NCBI GenBank assembly: GCA_949126835.1
Contig: OX421499.1
Span: forward strand, 7,891,026-7,955,025
DNA from: Anisus vortex
Lineage: Eukaryota; Mollusca; Gastropoda; Planorbidae
DNA length: 64,000 bases
Direction of reading: 5' to 3'
Shown: piece by piece, positions 12,687-24,145 of the stretch
How the letters are laid out: each line of letters opens with the position of its first letter
How positions within the stretch are numbered: the stretch's first letter is position 1
The notes under the pieces: model-generated
Seen by the model: only the letters and a program-made list of their open reading frames with translations
What the model was told of the DNA's origin: nothing
The model's database searches: none
Program-made: the position numbers and the translations under genes

Positions 12687-13664
12687 CAGAAGTGTAGAGT
12701 TAGAAGTGTAGAGTTGAAAGTGTAGAGTTAGAGGTGTAGAGTTAGAAGTGTAGAGTTAGAAGTGTAGAGTTAGAAGTGTAGAGCTAGAAGTGTAGAGTTA
12801 GAAGTGTAGAGTTAGAAGTGTAGAGTTAGAAGTGTAGAGTTAGAAGTGTAGAGTTAGAAGTGTAGAGTTAGAAGTGTAGAGTTAGAAGTGTAGAGTTAGA
12901 AGTGTAGAGTTAGAAGTGTAGAGTTAGAAGTGTAGAGTTAGAAGTGTAGAGTTAGAAGTGTAGAGTTAGAAGTGTAGAGTTAGAAGTTAGAAGTGTAGAG
13001 TTAGAAGTGTAGAGTTAGAAGTGTAGAGTTAGAAGTGTAGAGTTAGAAGTGTCGAGTTAGAAGTGTAGAGTTAGAAGTGTAGAGTTAGAACTGTAGAGTT
13101 AGAAGTGTAGAGTTAGAAGTGTAGAGTTAGAAGTGTAGAGTTAGAAGTGTAGAGTTAGAAGTGTAGAGTTAGAAGTGTAGAGTTAGAAGTGTAGAGTTAG
13201 AAGTGTAGAGTTGGTAGTGTAGAGTTAGAAGTGTAGAGTTGGTAGTGTAGAGTTAGAAGTGTAGAGTTGGTAGTGTAGAGTTAGAAGTGTAGAGTTGGTA
13301 GTGTAGAGTTAGAAGTGTAGAGTTGGTAGTGTAGAGTTAGAAGTGTATAGTTGGTAGTGTAGAGTTAGAAGTGTAGAGTTGGTAGTGTAGAGTTAGAAGT
13401 GTATAGTTGGTAGTGTAGAGTTAGAAGTGTAGAGTTGGTAGTGTAGAGTTAGAAGTGTATAGTTGGTAGTGTAGAGTTAGAAGTGTAGAGTTGGTAGTGT
13501 AGAGTTAGAAGTGTAGAGTTGGTAGTGTAGAGTTAGAAGTGTAGAGTTGGTAGTGTAGAGTTAGAAGTGTATAGTTGGTAGTGCAGAGTTAGAAGTGTAG
13601 AGTTGGTAGTGTAGAGTTAGAAGTGTAGATTTGGTAGTGTAGAGTTAGAAGTGTAGAGTTAGTA
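12687..13664 (+). repeat. 14-bp minisatellite with 28- and 56-bp higher order
   Basis: About 70 copies of a 14-bp unit. From 12,687 to about 13,205 nearly all are GTGTAGAGTTAGAA. From about 13,206 they alternate with GTGTAGAGTTGGTA, making a 28-bp dimer. In that part a variant GTGTATAG starts at 13,343, 13,399, 13,455 and 13,567, that is at multiples of 56 bp, showing a third level. It ends 840-1,800 bp upstream of the ZNF1 start and is specific to unit A. Each unit contains TAG, so it does not code in at least one frame. Confidence 0.95.
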
Positions 13665-13707
13665 GACACAAAAAGAAGTCTTTGACGTGCACTCTTAAGA
13701 CTCATTA

Positions 13708-14003
13708 TGGGACATGGTAGTCGGGCAGCGTTCCGGAGGCATATCAAAAGACATCAGTTTGAATTCCGGTGAAGGCTAGGATTTATTCCTGGGTCTGATG
13801 GGCGTCCCTGAGTCTACCGAAATGTACTAAAAGAGACCTGACATTAGTTGGTAATAGTTGGGGTAAATTAAAGGCAGCTGGGCTTTGTGCTGGCTCCACA
13901 ATCCCCTGGTATGCCGTTGCCATAGAAACTGGTTAATGCTGCTTCACTACCACCCCTACCCACAAATCCAATTTATCTTTCGGGATACTTTACTTTACTT
14001 TAA
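13708..14003 (+). mobile_element. tRNA-derived SINE, full-length copy
   Basis: The head carries an A-box-like GGTAGTCGGGCAGCG and a B-box-like CAGTTTGAATTCCGG. The body includes a central segment (CTGGGCTTTGTGCTGGC) and the 3' end is a short TTTAC/CTTTA repeat at 13,984-14,003. The copies at 29,790 and 58,290 share the head but stop after about 90 bp, and the B box there (GGGTTCGAATTCCG in unit B) is closer to consensus. The position is the same in units A, B and D, so insertion preceded the duplications. Confidence 0.75.
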
Positions 14004-15926
14004 ACTCGATGATACTTTAACTTCAATTATGGAACACAAACAAAGAAGTCATTTAGACTAAGACATCTGAATAGACCATTTTCAACTTGATTTTTATACA
14101 CTACACCAAGCCCCAAAACTTTAACTAAAACACGGAACATGCGCGCAATTAGTATGCTAAAATGTTAACAAAAACACTATAAAAAGACGCGCTATACAAG
14201 CGCTCTAATTACCATTACCATTGTTTGTAATACGAGAATGATTTAAACGCGACTGTCCGCAAAACAAAAATGAAAAATAATATGCTAGCTTTTTATCTTG
14301 TTCACTTCGCGAGAATAAGTTATGACATTTTGTCCTCCTTTAGAGCCTAATGTCCTCCGTCCGGCAGGCAATTACCAAAACCTTAAAAATGTCTGGCATT
14401 TGTAACATTTTATGTTTTGTAGAACAACAGTTCTAAAAAATATGAACATGTAGATCTATATAATACAATTATACAATACAAGTAATAAAAAAATCGGAAC
14501 AAATCATAATCCTAATCCTATTAATGACTATAACTATAACAAATCGGGACTCCATCGCGTCATTCTGTCTACAGTGTACCAGACATTTCGTCTAGCAGAC
14601 GATTCGCCAGAAACTTAGAGATTCTGAGACAAAAGAGTATAATACAAAGATTCTAAATACTTTTCTCTTAAACTAGTGGCTGCGTACATTATATCTCCGT
14701 ACCAATGTAGAATTGTTAAATTTGCGTGAATAAAGCCACTATCACAATTTGAAATGAATTGTTGAATTTCCGCCCATCAACATCGAATGTTATATAAGGC
14801 CTTTTTGATAACGTTGTTGTCATGTTTCTCTTGTATCCATTTTATTGTTCTTATATCTTTAAATTATGTAGTACAGTTGTATGGATCGATGGTCGTTTCA
14901 CCTCTTCCATTTCTGTAGATTTTCCTGTCTAACAGTAGCATTTGTTTTCTAATTGCAGCCACCAGCACATTCGGTTGCTTTACCATGAGTTATAGTTAGC
15001 GTCTTAGGGGATGAATTTAGCAAAGACTTTCTTGGAAGACCAAGATACATTTATATTCCCTAAAAGTCAAAGATCCCGGGACGCAAATAAAGAATTGCTT
15101 TGTACACCCGGACTAAAGTCCGGACTCAAGACTTAATGTCACAAACGCCGGGGACTTTGAACCTTTGAACATGACCCCTCGTTAGGAAAAGGTAGAAATA
15201 TTAGCACCGGCTTGGGTGTTAAACTCAGGATCAATAGCAGAATCAAAGAAAGTTATGTGCGTGTGTGTTTGTCATATTCCAATACACGTTTTTAGTGTAC
15301 TCATGGTAAGGTTTATTGTGCACTTATTCCAATATATTGGCCTGGAAGAGGGTTCCAATTACCCTCACTGTCACTCTTCATGCGCTTGGGATAAGACCTT
15401 TCCGGTTGCATGGCTTAACCTTTGAGACAAGCATATCATTACAACTGGTAGGATCAAATATATAACTATCGTTTCATTTACCTACGCCAACATAAAGATA
15501 TTCAGAAGACGCCACCAGCCTGCTGACGTTCGGCCGCTTAGACTATTCATTGTAAAATAGAAGCGCTTTAATCGACACACTTTGACAATCACTAGGCCTA
15601 ATCGGTCCCCTAATTTCGAACCTATTACCGGGAAACCAACCCACATAGTCTAGCTTCGTTGCTCCTCTGAGACTTGATATCACAATATCCCAACAAATAC
15701 AGTATCACGAAACGTGTGTTGCCATCCATTTTATTTTTTTATAGCATCATATTGTCTCCCTCTAAATTTCGCTAATATATTCTGAGATAGCTCGCTCTAT
15801 TGAAAGTAAACCAGCCAGTGTATATCAATTGCATTATCATGTTGTTTTTTTAAACGCCCAATAATACTAACATGACACGCCTGTGCTTGCCATTTTGTGG
15901 TTGGTGTTGTGTTTGCTGGGCTGGGC
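14004..15926. other. Distal part of unit A, no intact gene
   Basis: 14,004-14,330 looks unique to unit A. From about 14,330 the sequence aligns with 30,900-31,270, 53,200-54,080 and 61,680-62,830. It includes the coding-like block at 15,555-15,680 on the minus strand. No complete gene was recognised. The unit resumes at 23,759 after the 7.8-kb insertion. Confidence 0.5.
15555..15680 (-). pseudogene. Coding-like conserved block, unit A copy
   Basis: The minus strand reads GATKLDYVGWFPGN, then EIRGPIRPSDCQSVSI, aligning without gaps with ETKLAFVGWFPGN, EIKQLIRPGDVQSVFI in unit D (62,452-62,688). I do not recognise the protein. The preserved frame suggests an old exon. The downstream part present in C and D is missing here. 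Confidence 0.35.
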
Positions 15927-16017
15927 CACTGATCTATAAAAAGAATGGATTAGGCAAGGAAGTAAAATTCTTGAAGCAAGCTGAACAATCACTGATATAT
16001 ATAAATAAATATATAAA

Positions 16018-16910
16018 TAAGTTTTTATTCCGATTCGCCCCTTGCTTTGTCCATGAATTGCGAAACGATTTTGCTCAATTTTCTGCTAGTTTACCGAAAC
16101 TGGTTAGTAACTTTGAAAATGTACAAATCTGTAATAGGTCATTACCGACTTGTGAAATCTCTATCATACATGTAAAACAATACCATACCTAAAAGAAGTT
16201 TTCATGCAAATTGTTTTCACGTGACCATGGCGGCCATCTTGAATTTGTGACATTTATAGAAAAATATGTACATGTGTCCACTTTTCTTATCTTTGAGAAC
16301 CATCGGCAAATATGAGTTTACCGTTACAGCATAAAAAAATAGTTAGTAGCCCACACTATGTAAAAATAAAAAAAATACGGCAATAAAAAAGAAGTTTTTA
16401 TTTCAACTTGCCTCTTGTTTTGCCTATGAAATGTGAAACGTTTTTTGGAAACAAAAAAATTAAGTTCTCTCAAATTAGCGTCACTTGAACTTGGTGGCCA
16501 TCTTGAATTTATGTTATTTATAGAAAAATATGTACTTGTGTCCATTTTTTTTTCCGTTTGAGAGCCGTCGACAATTATTATTTTATTGTTGCATCATAGA
16601 ACATAGCTAAAAGACCAAACTAATACTTAAAAAAAAACAAATTTAGCAATAAAAAAGTTGTTTTTTATATCCGTTTGCCGTTTGTTCCATGTATGGGAAA
16701 CGATTTTTTTCCATTTTCTGTCAGTGTACTAAAATTGTAAAATGTACAAATATGTAATTGGTCATTGTTGACGGATGAAATCTCTACCATATGTATAAAA
16801 CATTAAAGCATATTGAAAAATTGAGTTTTATGCAAATTAGTGCCACCTGACCTTTAATATTTGTGATATCTATTGGAAAAATATTTTTTAAGTAGCTTTT
16901 ATTTTTCTTG
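16018..16910 (+). repeat. Three diverged tandem subrepeats of about 300 bp
   Basis: Starts at about 16,018, 16,380 and 16,650. Shared words include GTTTTTATT at each start, TTTGTCCATGAA/TTTTGCCTATGAAA/TTGTTCCATGTATG, GGCCATCTTGAATTT in the first two and AAATCTCTA(C/T)CATA in the first and third. The second lacks a middle portion. They lie just inside the left end of the 7.8-kb element and may be its subterminal repeats. Confidence 0.6.
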
Positions 16911-17035
16911 TGCAGCTTCTTAGCAATATGGTAATCAACTTAAAAAAAAAAAAAATTGTTTTATAAAGTCAATATCAAACAATAACTTTAAATTAACAAT
17001 TTCAGTGCATAAATTAATCCATAAAGAAACTAAAG

Positions 17036-19330
17036 CAGGCGTGTCAAACTCAAAAAGCACCATGGGCCGCATTAGATACTTTGAGTATACCGTCGGGCCA
17101 CACCAACAATTCCGAGAAACACTGTAATCTTATTGAATTATATTTAATTAATTTGCACGCCTACTACAACGGCTTTATAAAGCTATCGCCCCACAACGCC
17201 AAATATAATAATAAGTGTAATCCAACATAATTATTTTTGTATGAACATTCAATCATTTTTACACTTTAATCAGTGCTCTGTCCTGAGGTTTGATGCCTCC
17301 TTTTCATTACAATTTTTCGTATATATCTGGCTGAAATGTATTTGCATTTCCGACCAGGGATGACATGTTTTCATCGGTCAGCCTTGTTCTCTGAGAAGTT
17401 TTTGTTAATTTCATGAAGGAAAATAACTGTTCACACACATAGGTGGAACCGAACATTGCCATTATCGTATTTGAAAACTTTCTGAAGTTTGTAAACTTTT
17501 CAGGAAGGTATGAATAGAAGCCATATACTTCTAGATACTTTGCTATGATTGCAGAATAAGACTGCATTTCTAATAGCTCCATCTTCAAGTTTTCCTCCGC
17601 TTTGAAAATATCAAAGTTGAACTGTGCCGAGAATGATGCAAGATGGTATTCAAAGATGAGAAATCACTAAATCTTTCCTGGAACTCTTTTGGCAATAACT
17701 CTATGTGACTCTCATATTTAGCAACGATAGAGATTCAGCATTGGCCTGGTTTTTTTTAGTTCTTTACGGTTAGGAAAAGGAACAAAATTTTCACGTGACA
17801 ATTGTGTCTTCCATAAGATTAGTTTTGTAATGAAACACTTGATGTCGTCGTACAACTTAGTGATGAGTTGTTTTTTTTTTTTTTGCTTTGTTTTTACCTT
17901 TCATCTCCAAAAATATAGCAATTTCTAGTCTCAGCAAATAAAATCTTTTCAGCACATTGTGACACGATAACTAACGGACTGCTGTGTATAATGGAACATA
18001 GGTGATCCATGTCTTATAACAGCTGACTGAACTGACGATGATTGAGAGCATTTGATAAAGTTCACTGTTTTTTGCGAACCTATAAGCACGTGATTCAATT
18101 ATAAAGTCTTTTAACAAAAATTTTGCTGATGAATAATGTAGTGAAAATGTGCAAATGATGAATACGATCTGGATACGAGTTCTCAATTTTTGTTTGCAGC
18201 TTGGCAGCAATACCATTATGTCTGCCAACCATTCGCAGCACCGTCAGTAGATAAACATACACGTTTACTCAAATGAAAATCATAGTCATGCAGAATCTGC
18301 TCGACTTTTTCAAAGATGTCTTAGCTCGCTGTAGTGGGATTAGCTCAATCAGTTCTTCATAAATATTAAATTCACTGACACAGGGCCTAATAAAAACTGC
18401 AAGCTGTGCTATTCCAGTAATGTCAACAGTCTCATCAATTGCGATAGAAAAATGTTCAAATTTGGATGATGCAGCCTTCATTTGTTGTTTCAAATCATCT
18501 GCTATTTTATCAATCCGTCCAGCAACAGTGTTCCTGGTTAACGAAATATTAAATATTAAATAACTGCGCCTTCTGAAGGCACACAATGTCAGCCGCTTTC
18601 ATAAGGCAACGCTTTACGAAATCTCCATCACTGTAAGATATCCCACTAATGGCGACCGTTCGGTTGAGTTCATAGCTTACAATAAGGGAAGCGACATTGG
18701 CTTGATCTATTTTTATAAAACATGCTGTTGCTGTATCAAGTTAGCCTTCAATTCCTTGAGTCTTGAAACACGAATTAAGCCCTCATATTTTTCGCAGGAT
18801 CGATTGTTGGTTTCATAATGTCTTTTTTAGTTGTACTCTTTTGGCGTGGCAATGCTGTCATTGCATACTAAACAATGTATCTTTCCTTTTACCATTGTAC
18901 AAAAATACTGTAGTTATCATTTTTCTTAAAATACTCGCCTTTCTTCATCAAATGTCCTTTTCTTCTTAGCTGAAGGTGCTGTAGCCATTTTAAACTGTGT
19001 CAGCTTACGCAGTACTTCATAAATACAAATAATATAATTACCAGCACGATTCCACAAGATCCAATTTATTATTGTTTTAAAATTTTAACATTGCAATAAC
19101 GACCTGTCTGCCAACTTTCATAGTTAGAAAACCCTTACTAGCTTAAACTAGCCGTATTGTTTTCTTATACGTGGCACCGTATCAGATTTCTGTTTAATAC
19201 GCCCAGTGTAAAGTATTAAAACTGATATTTTCGCCATTAAATGAGACAATTGCATTATCCTTTGTGCGGGCCGCACACGTACTTGCAAAGGGTCGCATGC
19301 GGCCCGCGGGCCGCACGTTTGACATGCTTG
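17036..19330 (-). mobile_element. Near-complete hAT (Charlie-like) transposon
   Basis: Ends are CAGGCGTGTCAAACTC at 17,036 and, inverted, CAAGCATGTCAAACGT at 19,330. A perfect 8-bp target duplication, aactaaag, lies at 17,028-17,035 and 19,331-19,338. The GC-rich GGCCCGCGGGCC palindrome just inside the right end is typical of this kind of hAT. It contains the decayed transposase at 17,307-18,988 and is inserted inside the 7.8-kb element. Confidence 0.9.
17307..18988 (-). pseudogene. hAT transposase relic, GTF2IRD2/SCAND3-like type
   Basis: The start codon is at 18,988-18,986 (MATAPSAKKKRTFDEE), followed by a degraded BED-like finger (IHCLVCNDS... KRHYET). Then come ISLTRNTVAGRI and FEHFSIAIDETVDITGIAQLAVFIR at 18,269-18,586, where the Asp of AIDE is the expected catalytic residue. 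The C-terminal dimerisation region is at 17,307-17,588 (FRKFSNTIMAMFGSTYVCEQLFSFMK, quoted in parts: MFGSTYVCEQLFSFMK, RTRLTDENM). Frameshifts and stops break it in at least four places. It matches the transposase family that gave rise to GTF2IRD2 and related host genes. The retained duplication and ends show a real insertion, but the copy cannot be active. Confidence 0.85.
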
Positions 19331-19469
19331 AACTAAAGAACTATACATGATAAATTTTACATTTATACAATTTAATTTCATCATCAACAAAAGATTGATT
19401 GACTGTTTTGCTAACAAATAATAGAATAAATAATTATACAAATGGAAATGGAAACTAATGTACATAACT

Positions 19470-19756
19470 CACTGATATAAAAAAAAGAATGGATTAGGCA
19501 CGGAAGTAACATTCTTGAAGACAAAATAAATAGGCTTTCACGTAAATTTCACTTATCCATGAAATTATATTCCCTAAACAATGACAAGTGACTTAGACTT
19601 CCTTTTTATCGTATGGATTTTTTCTAATCATAAGTGGTTTATTCCTGTAACTCGCTTATGTAGATAAGTGAATAGTGGGAAAGGGACTTCATTTTGGCTT
19701 CAATGTGCGCACACATTTAATATGGATGCGCTATCCATTCTTTTTATAGAGCAGTG
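19470..19756. mobile_element. MITE with the ends of the 7.8-kb element
   Basis: The left end CACTGATATAAAAAAAAG at 19,470, followed by AATGGATTAGGCA, and the right inverted end at 19,756 (ATCCATTCTTTTTATAGAGC then AGTG) match the outer element, including internal words such as GGAAGTAA and ATTCTTGAAG. Flanks acataact and acaggtct are only partly alike. It is probably a deletion derivative of the same family, inserted in the larger copy or left by rearrangement. Confidence 0.65.
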
Positions 19757-20007
19757 ACAGGTCTAGACTATACATTTTCTGAAACCACACATTATACTAA
19801 ATTTACTGCTGTAGCTTGCGCTAGCGAACAATGCTATAATTCACAGCTATATGATACGCTCAAAACATGGCACAATGCAAGTGCAGTGATATCTTGTTTT
19901 CGCTTTTTTTTTGCAGGATTTACGTACAAGACAGTCTGGTTTGTACGTTTTGACTGTGTACATATTGGGAAAGTGACGTCCAGTTAATCTGTAACCAATT
20001 CTTAGGG

Positions 20008-21640
20008 TCAGGGCGGTAGTAGTGCTTTTTGTCTCCTCCTATTCACTTGGTTCTGGATAAGGGATTCAAGCACTAGTTCCATAAAGTTTTTAGCTGTCAT
20101 GGAAGCGTTCTTGTTTAGCCTGTAACAAATTAGTCCATTTATCAAAGCTACTTCTTTGATATAATGAAATACTGAGTGGTACCACTTGACTGATTTGTGC
20201 GGATAGCTATAGCTAACCTTCATCTGGTCACAATGATCCACCACATCCATATGGTCATTGTAATGCTGGCAGATGGTAGGTTTTTCTACTGTTCTATAAC
20301 CTTCTGGCTGTTTTCTGTCTCGTATGCGCTTCACTGTAGTTGTGTTGTTTCCCACAGCTGATAGAATATACTGAGACGTTTGCTATCTTGAAATGTTGTT
20401 ACGATCAAGTCATTTTTTCATAGACTATAATATACATGGACCCTTTGCTTTAGTATTTCTGCAATTTTCGGAATTTCCGATTCGTTGTTTCCTTTGCACT
20501 TCCGTTTTATTGAATCGCTTCGATTTTCTCAATGAAAAATTAAAATTAAAATAGAAAGTTGTATAAAGCGGAACCATTTAAGAAACAACGAGGTGCGTAG
20601 AAGTAATTCAAGACAGCCTTAATTGTTGCGCACGGAAAAAAAGTTGATATAAGCTCTAAAAATAGAGCAAGCGGTCCATCTTATTATAGTCTATGATTTT
20701 TTTTCCCAAGTTCTTTTGAATAACCCTTTGCGTTTTCAAGAATTGTGCTACACGCACCTAATATTTTCACTATCAAACTAGAAAAAAATAGGCAAGCTTA
20801 CTTTGTATAGTAATTGTCTGTGTATATTATATGGTCTTTTCCCTCTAATACGTCAACCAGATCAAAGACAATCTGCGAACGCAAAGTGTTGTCTTCTTCT
20901 ATCAAAAATGTCTTTTTTCCTGTGTTTATTATAAACTTCAAACAATAGAAAGACTTTGAATCAGCCAACATGAATGCCTTTACGCCCCAGTTATTTGGCT
21001 TAGATGGCATGTATTGTTTGAAAAAATAACGTCCTTTGAATGCCACCTTAGACTCACCTGTTGAAAGAGCTTGTCCTGGTACATACACTTGTCAGTATAG
21101 AGGTGCCGTAATGTCCAATAAAGGTCGCAGTTTGAAGAGTGGATCGTATCCATTCTGCCTGCTTTCTATTCTGTTTTCGTTATTGTTGAAATGAAGAGAT
21201 GCGTTTAGAATTTGAAATCTATTCCTTCCCATCACTGAAGTAAAAGGAGTGTATGTGAGGCAAGCTCCTGTAGCCCAATGATCGTCTATGGATGATTTGC
21301 TGCATAAGCCCATTGCTATCTGAAGACCAAGAAAGGCAGATAGCTCATCTATATTGCAAAGCTTCCAGTTTTTCACACGGTGGGATCCATCATTCCCAAC
21401 ACATTTTCACTTTTTACCTTATCACCATAACGATTAGTCTCATTCATTATGTGCTTCACTAGAGTATCAGAAAAAAAAACAATTTGAAATAATCAAAAGC
21501 CTAAAAATTGTTGGTATCTACAAGAACATTTTGTCTACTAATGAATGGGGGCAGCCATTCGTTATTTAGGTCAACGAAATCATTCCTCTCTATCATTTCC
21601 CAGTCAGAATGAACTGATTCGATGCATTGCTCCCTATCAC
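20008..21640 (-). pseudogene. piggyBac transposase relic
   Basis: A DDE_Tnp_1_7-type transposase in pieces. N-terminal: WLPPFISRQNVLVDTNN and SDTLVKHIMNETNRYG (21,400-21,600). Then LSAFLGLQIAMGL with YTPFTSVMGRNRFQILNASLHF (21,092-21,376), then LSTGESKVAFKGRYFFKQYMPSKP, NNWGVKAFMLAD and IIYTDNYYTK (20,798-21,088), and HMDVVDHCDQMKVSYSYPHK up to the end (20,008-20,355). The first catalytic Asp, normally in DE(S/M), is Gly here (TGES), while the second (TDN) and third (VVDH) are present. A MITE at 20,419-20,695 splits the gene, and stops occur before 21,088 and in the N-terminal part. The C-terminal cysteine-rich domain is absent. Inactive. Confidence 0.9.
20419..20695. mobile_element. CATAGACTATAAT-family MITE inside the piggyBac gene
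   Basis: The ends are inverted copies: CATAGACTATAATATACATG at 20,419 and CATAGACTATAATAAGATGG on the other strand from 20,695. Flanks atttttt at 20,412-20,418 and 20,696-20,702 are a plausible 7-bp duplication. It interrupts the piggyBac frame. A second complete copy lies at 32,508-32,789 and a half copy at 31,313-31,442. Confidence 0.85.
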
Positions 21641-22554
21641 GACTCACTCAAAGGATTGGTGCAATTTAATCCCTGCTGTAACCGTGGACCTCCAAGCTCG
21701 CTAACCACCGATACAATCCCATTAAGGAACTTTCCATTTGTCTCTAAGTAAAACCGTAATGAAAAAAGGTGCTGTGAACAGCAAAGGGTAACATTCTTTG
21801 TCATATGGATATGTAATTGGTATTTTACATTTATATAACTTATTTATCCGTTGAAAACATGTAGAAATATTTTTATAAAAGGAATAATTTTTAATACGTA
21901 CATATTTTAAACTCATTGTTTGACCTATTTTTGGTGGTCACAGGAAGTGATCACTTTTTGTGTCATTTTTAAGTGATGTGGAACATGCATGTGTTAATCT
22001 TGCATTTAATTCACTAATGCAATCCAAACGTACAGTTTTCATTGTTTCTACATGGTTAAGGAATATATAAGCTTTGTTTGCCTTTGTGTTTCCATTCATT
22101 CATTATATTTACAAGAGAGTTCTAATGTTTTGAAAAATACCGATAAGTTGCCTTCAATTATTGTCTCAAGTCATTTTCGGTCGCCTTTAATTTTAACACT
22201 CACTATAAAAAACATAATCCTGTGAATTTTCAGTGTAATCCGTGATAGCACAAAGATTTTATTGATCGCCCTAGTTTAATACTAATGTATTTATACATTT
22301 TCTATGTTACTATATTGACATTCTAAAATGAATTACACTACAAGTAATTTAACAGCTTATAAATAATTTTTTCTTAAAGATTTAGCTCTGAAACATTTAT
22401 CAGAACAATATAAAATATGTTTCACCTTTTTACGCATATGTTTTGAAACATTAAGTGTTTAAGTAGGCCTGATGGAAAATAATATTGTTGATCGGTATAG
22501 ACAATAATTGTTTTTTCTTATTTTACTTACTCTGCATTTGGTTATGCGCAAGTC

Positions 22555-23065
22555 AAAACGAGTCTCAGGAACCGCCCTTCTTCGCTCGCTACATTAACTC
22601 CCAGTGAAAGCAATAATTGAATTTAAAATTGCATCACTTTGCCACCAATGTTTAAACAAAAACAGAATGCCATCATACCTCAGTTGACTAATTTCAGCAT
22701 ATGCGCCGCAAAGAGACCTGTGTTCAGCAGACTCCTCTTTACTGGTTGTGCCGCGTTTTTCGCTGCAGACATGTGGTACGATAGCCTTCTCATCATTTGT
22801 CCCGAAGGTGTGGAACTCGCTCCCCATCAAGCTCAGACAATCCGCCTGCTACGACACTTTCAAAAATAACTTAAAGACTCACTATTTAAGACTCACCTTT
22901 AGAAATCAGTTCTATCGTTTATTTTCATCTGGTTTCGTATAACCCTAGCCAATATATGTTATTACTTGTATGTATGTTTTGTTCTCCAGTTTTTGATGCG
23001 ATTTAAGCCTACATTAATTTTGTTGATAGCGCTATATAAATACAATTATTATTATTATTAATATT
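22555..23065 (+). pseudogene. 3' end of a CR1/L2-like LINE
   Basis: Plus-strand frames give the C-terminal end of a CR1/L2-type reverse transcriptase ORF: LPVKARIEFKIASLCHQC (with a frameshift), SAYAPQRDLCSADSSLLVVP, then FVPKVWNSLPIKLRQSA and FKNNLKTHYLRLTF (22,748-22,942). The 3' end is GCGCTATATAAATACAA plus an ATT repeat at about 23,027-23,060, the usual form for this LINE group. Heavily 5'-truncated. The same family reappears at 63,938 and perhaps 26,700. Confidence 0.85.
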
Positions 23066-23758
23066 TAAAAAATTAGTATTTTCACAAAATAAATAGCAAT
23101 AAAAGCATTTATCTTAAAGTATTTATCTTTAAAGTATTAGCTGTGAAAAAAATTTCATTTAATTATTTATAGCCCTTTTAAAGTTATTAGCATTATAGTA
23201 TCAATATTGAATTGACATTTTCGTTCACAATTTTAAAAATTAATTACAATGGATACATAAGGGGCTGTTTTCGCTCAAAACTTTTTTCTAGTAAAGATAT
23301 CGTTTCAAACTTGGTAGGCCTATCAGTGGAAAGCTGGTGACATGCTCTACCAAATAGATATAATTTTAATTGCATAGATGTAATTTGAACTTTTTATCAA
23401 AGTGCTTCCATGAAATGTATATCCCATTTTTCTTTAATTTGCACAAGCTATTCGTTTGCAAAACAGAAAACGTCGGCATTCCTTATTGTAAGAGCTTTTA
23501 AAATGTTCAAGACACCTTTTAGTAATATGATCGTTGAATATATTATATAGTAAAATGGCAGCTTGTAGATTTCGATATACATTAAGGAGCTATAGTATGT
23601 ATTCATTCTATTTATTGATCAGTGGTGCGCATTAGGTTTTTAAAAACAATTTGCATTATATTGATCAGTGATTGTGAAGAATTCTAGTTTTGGCTTGTTT
23701 CACTTTGCACAAACAAATTATGAAAAAAGGCGCTATCCATTCTTTTTATAGATCAGTG

Positions 23759-24145
23759 GGCTGGGCCCACCTTGTTTACCCCGGCAAAGAATTTATTTAG
23801 TTTGTTGGTCCGTGACATCACGTCAACTCGGGGTTTTAAACGTTCTTTTTGTTTCTGGGACGGTCTAAATTATTTAAATTTGTAGAAACTTACTCATTCT
23901 ATCACTATTCCTATGGTCCAGATCTAGGCAGGTTGTACTACATTTTTTTTCCATGTTGCTTCCAGGCACGCCCGCTTGACCTCTGCGGAACTTTTATTGT
24001 ACTCCCTACTGTCTTTAGTAATACCCGTTCTATGTGCTATCTTTCTTGCCCTGCGTTAGGCTTTGACCAGCCTGTTAAGCGAGGTCGTCCATAATGTACT
24101 TCCTGCCTTCATAAGACCTTGGTATAATTATACGAACCGCTCCCA
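23759..24145. other. Unit A continuation after the 7.8-kb element
   Basis: Aligns with 62,900-63,300 of unit D. No gene seen. It holds one of the empty TA sites (24,097-24,098) used in the TAGGCCTA comparison. Confidence 0.6.

Larger units (their letters stand above)
15927..23758. mobile_element. 7.8-kb TIR element with nested insertions
   Basis: The left end CACTGATCTATAAAAAGAAT at 15,927 and the right end on the other strand at 23,758 are identical for 24 bp. The flanks are a perfect 8-bp direct repeat, ggctgggc, at 15,919-15,926 and 23,759-23,766. Unit A sequence continues across the site as in unit D, which lacks the element. The interior holds three 300-bp subrepeats, a 2.3-kb hAT copy, a 286-bp MITE with the same ends, a piggyBac relic hit by another MITE, and a LINE 3' end. 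No transposase clearly belonging to the outer ends was found. An 8-bp duplication fits hAT- or P-like superfamilies; the assignment is open. Confidence 0.8.
7260..24145 (-). repeat. Paralogous unit A (ZNF1 unit)
   Basis: This segment aligns in order with units B, C and D: 3' flank (7,260-10,630), ZNF1, 5' flank (11,852-12,686), tandem array, SINE, then distal block (14,330-15,926 continuing at 23,759-24,145). Unit-specific insertions are a LINE fragment (7,453-8,185) and the 7.8-kb element (15,927-23,758). The left end is cut by the THAP element, since the first 300 bp present in B (24,145-24,450) is missing. Confidence 0.75.

Noticed and set aside
15872..16192. A 106-codon plus-strand frame starting MTRLCLPFCGWCC
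   Set aside because: It crosses the left end of the 7.8-kb element at 15,927, so it joins unrelated sequences by chance.
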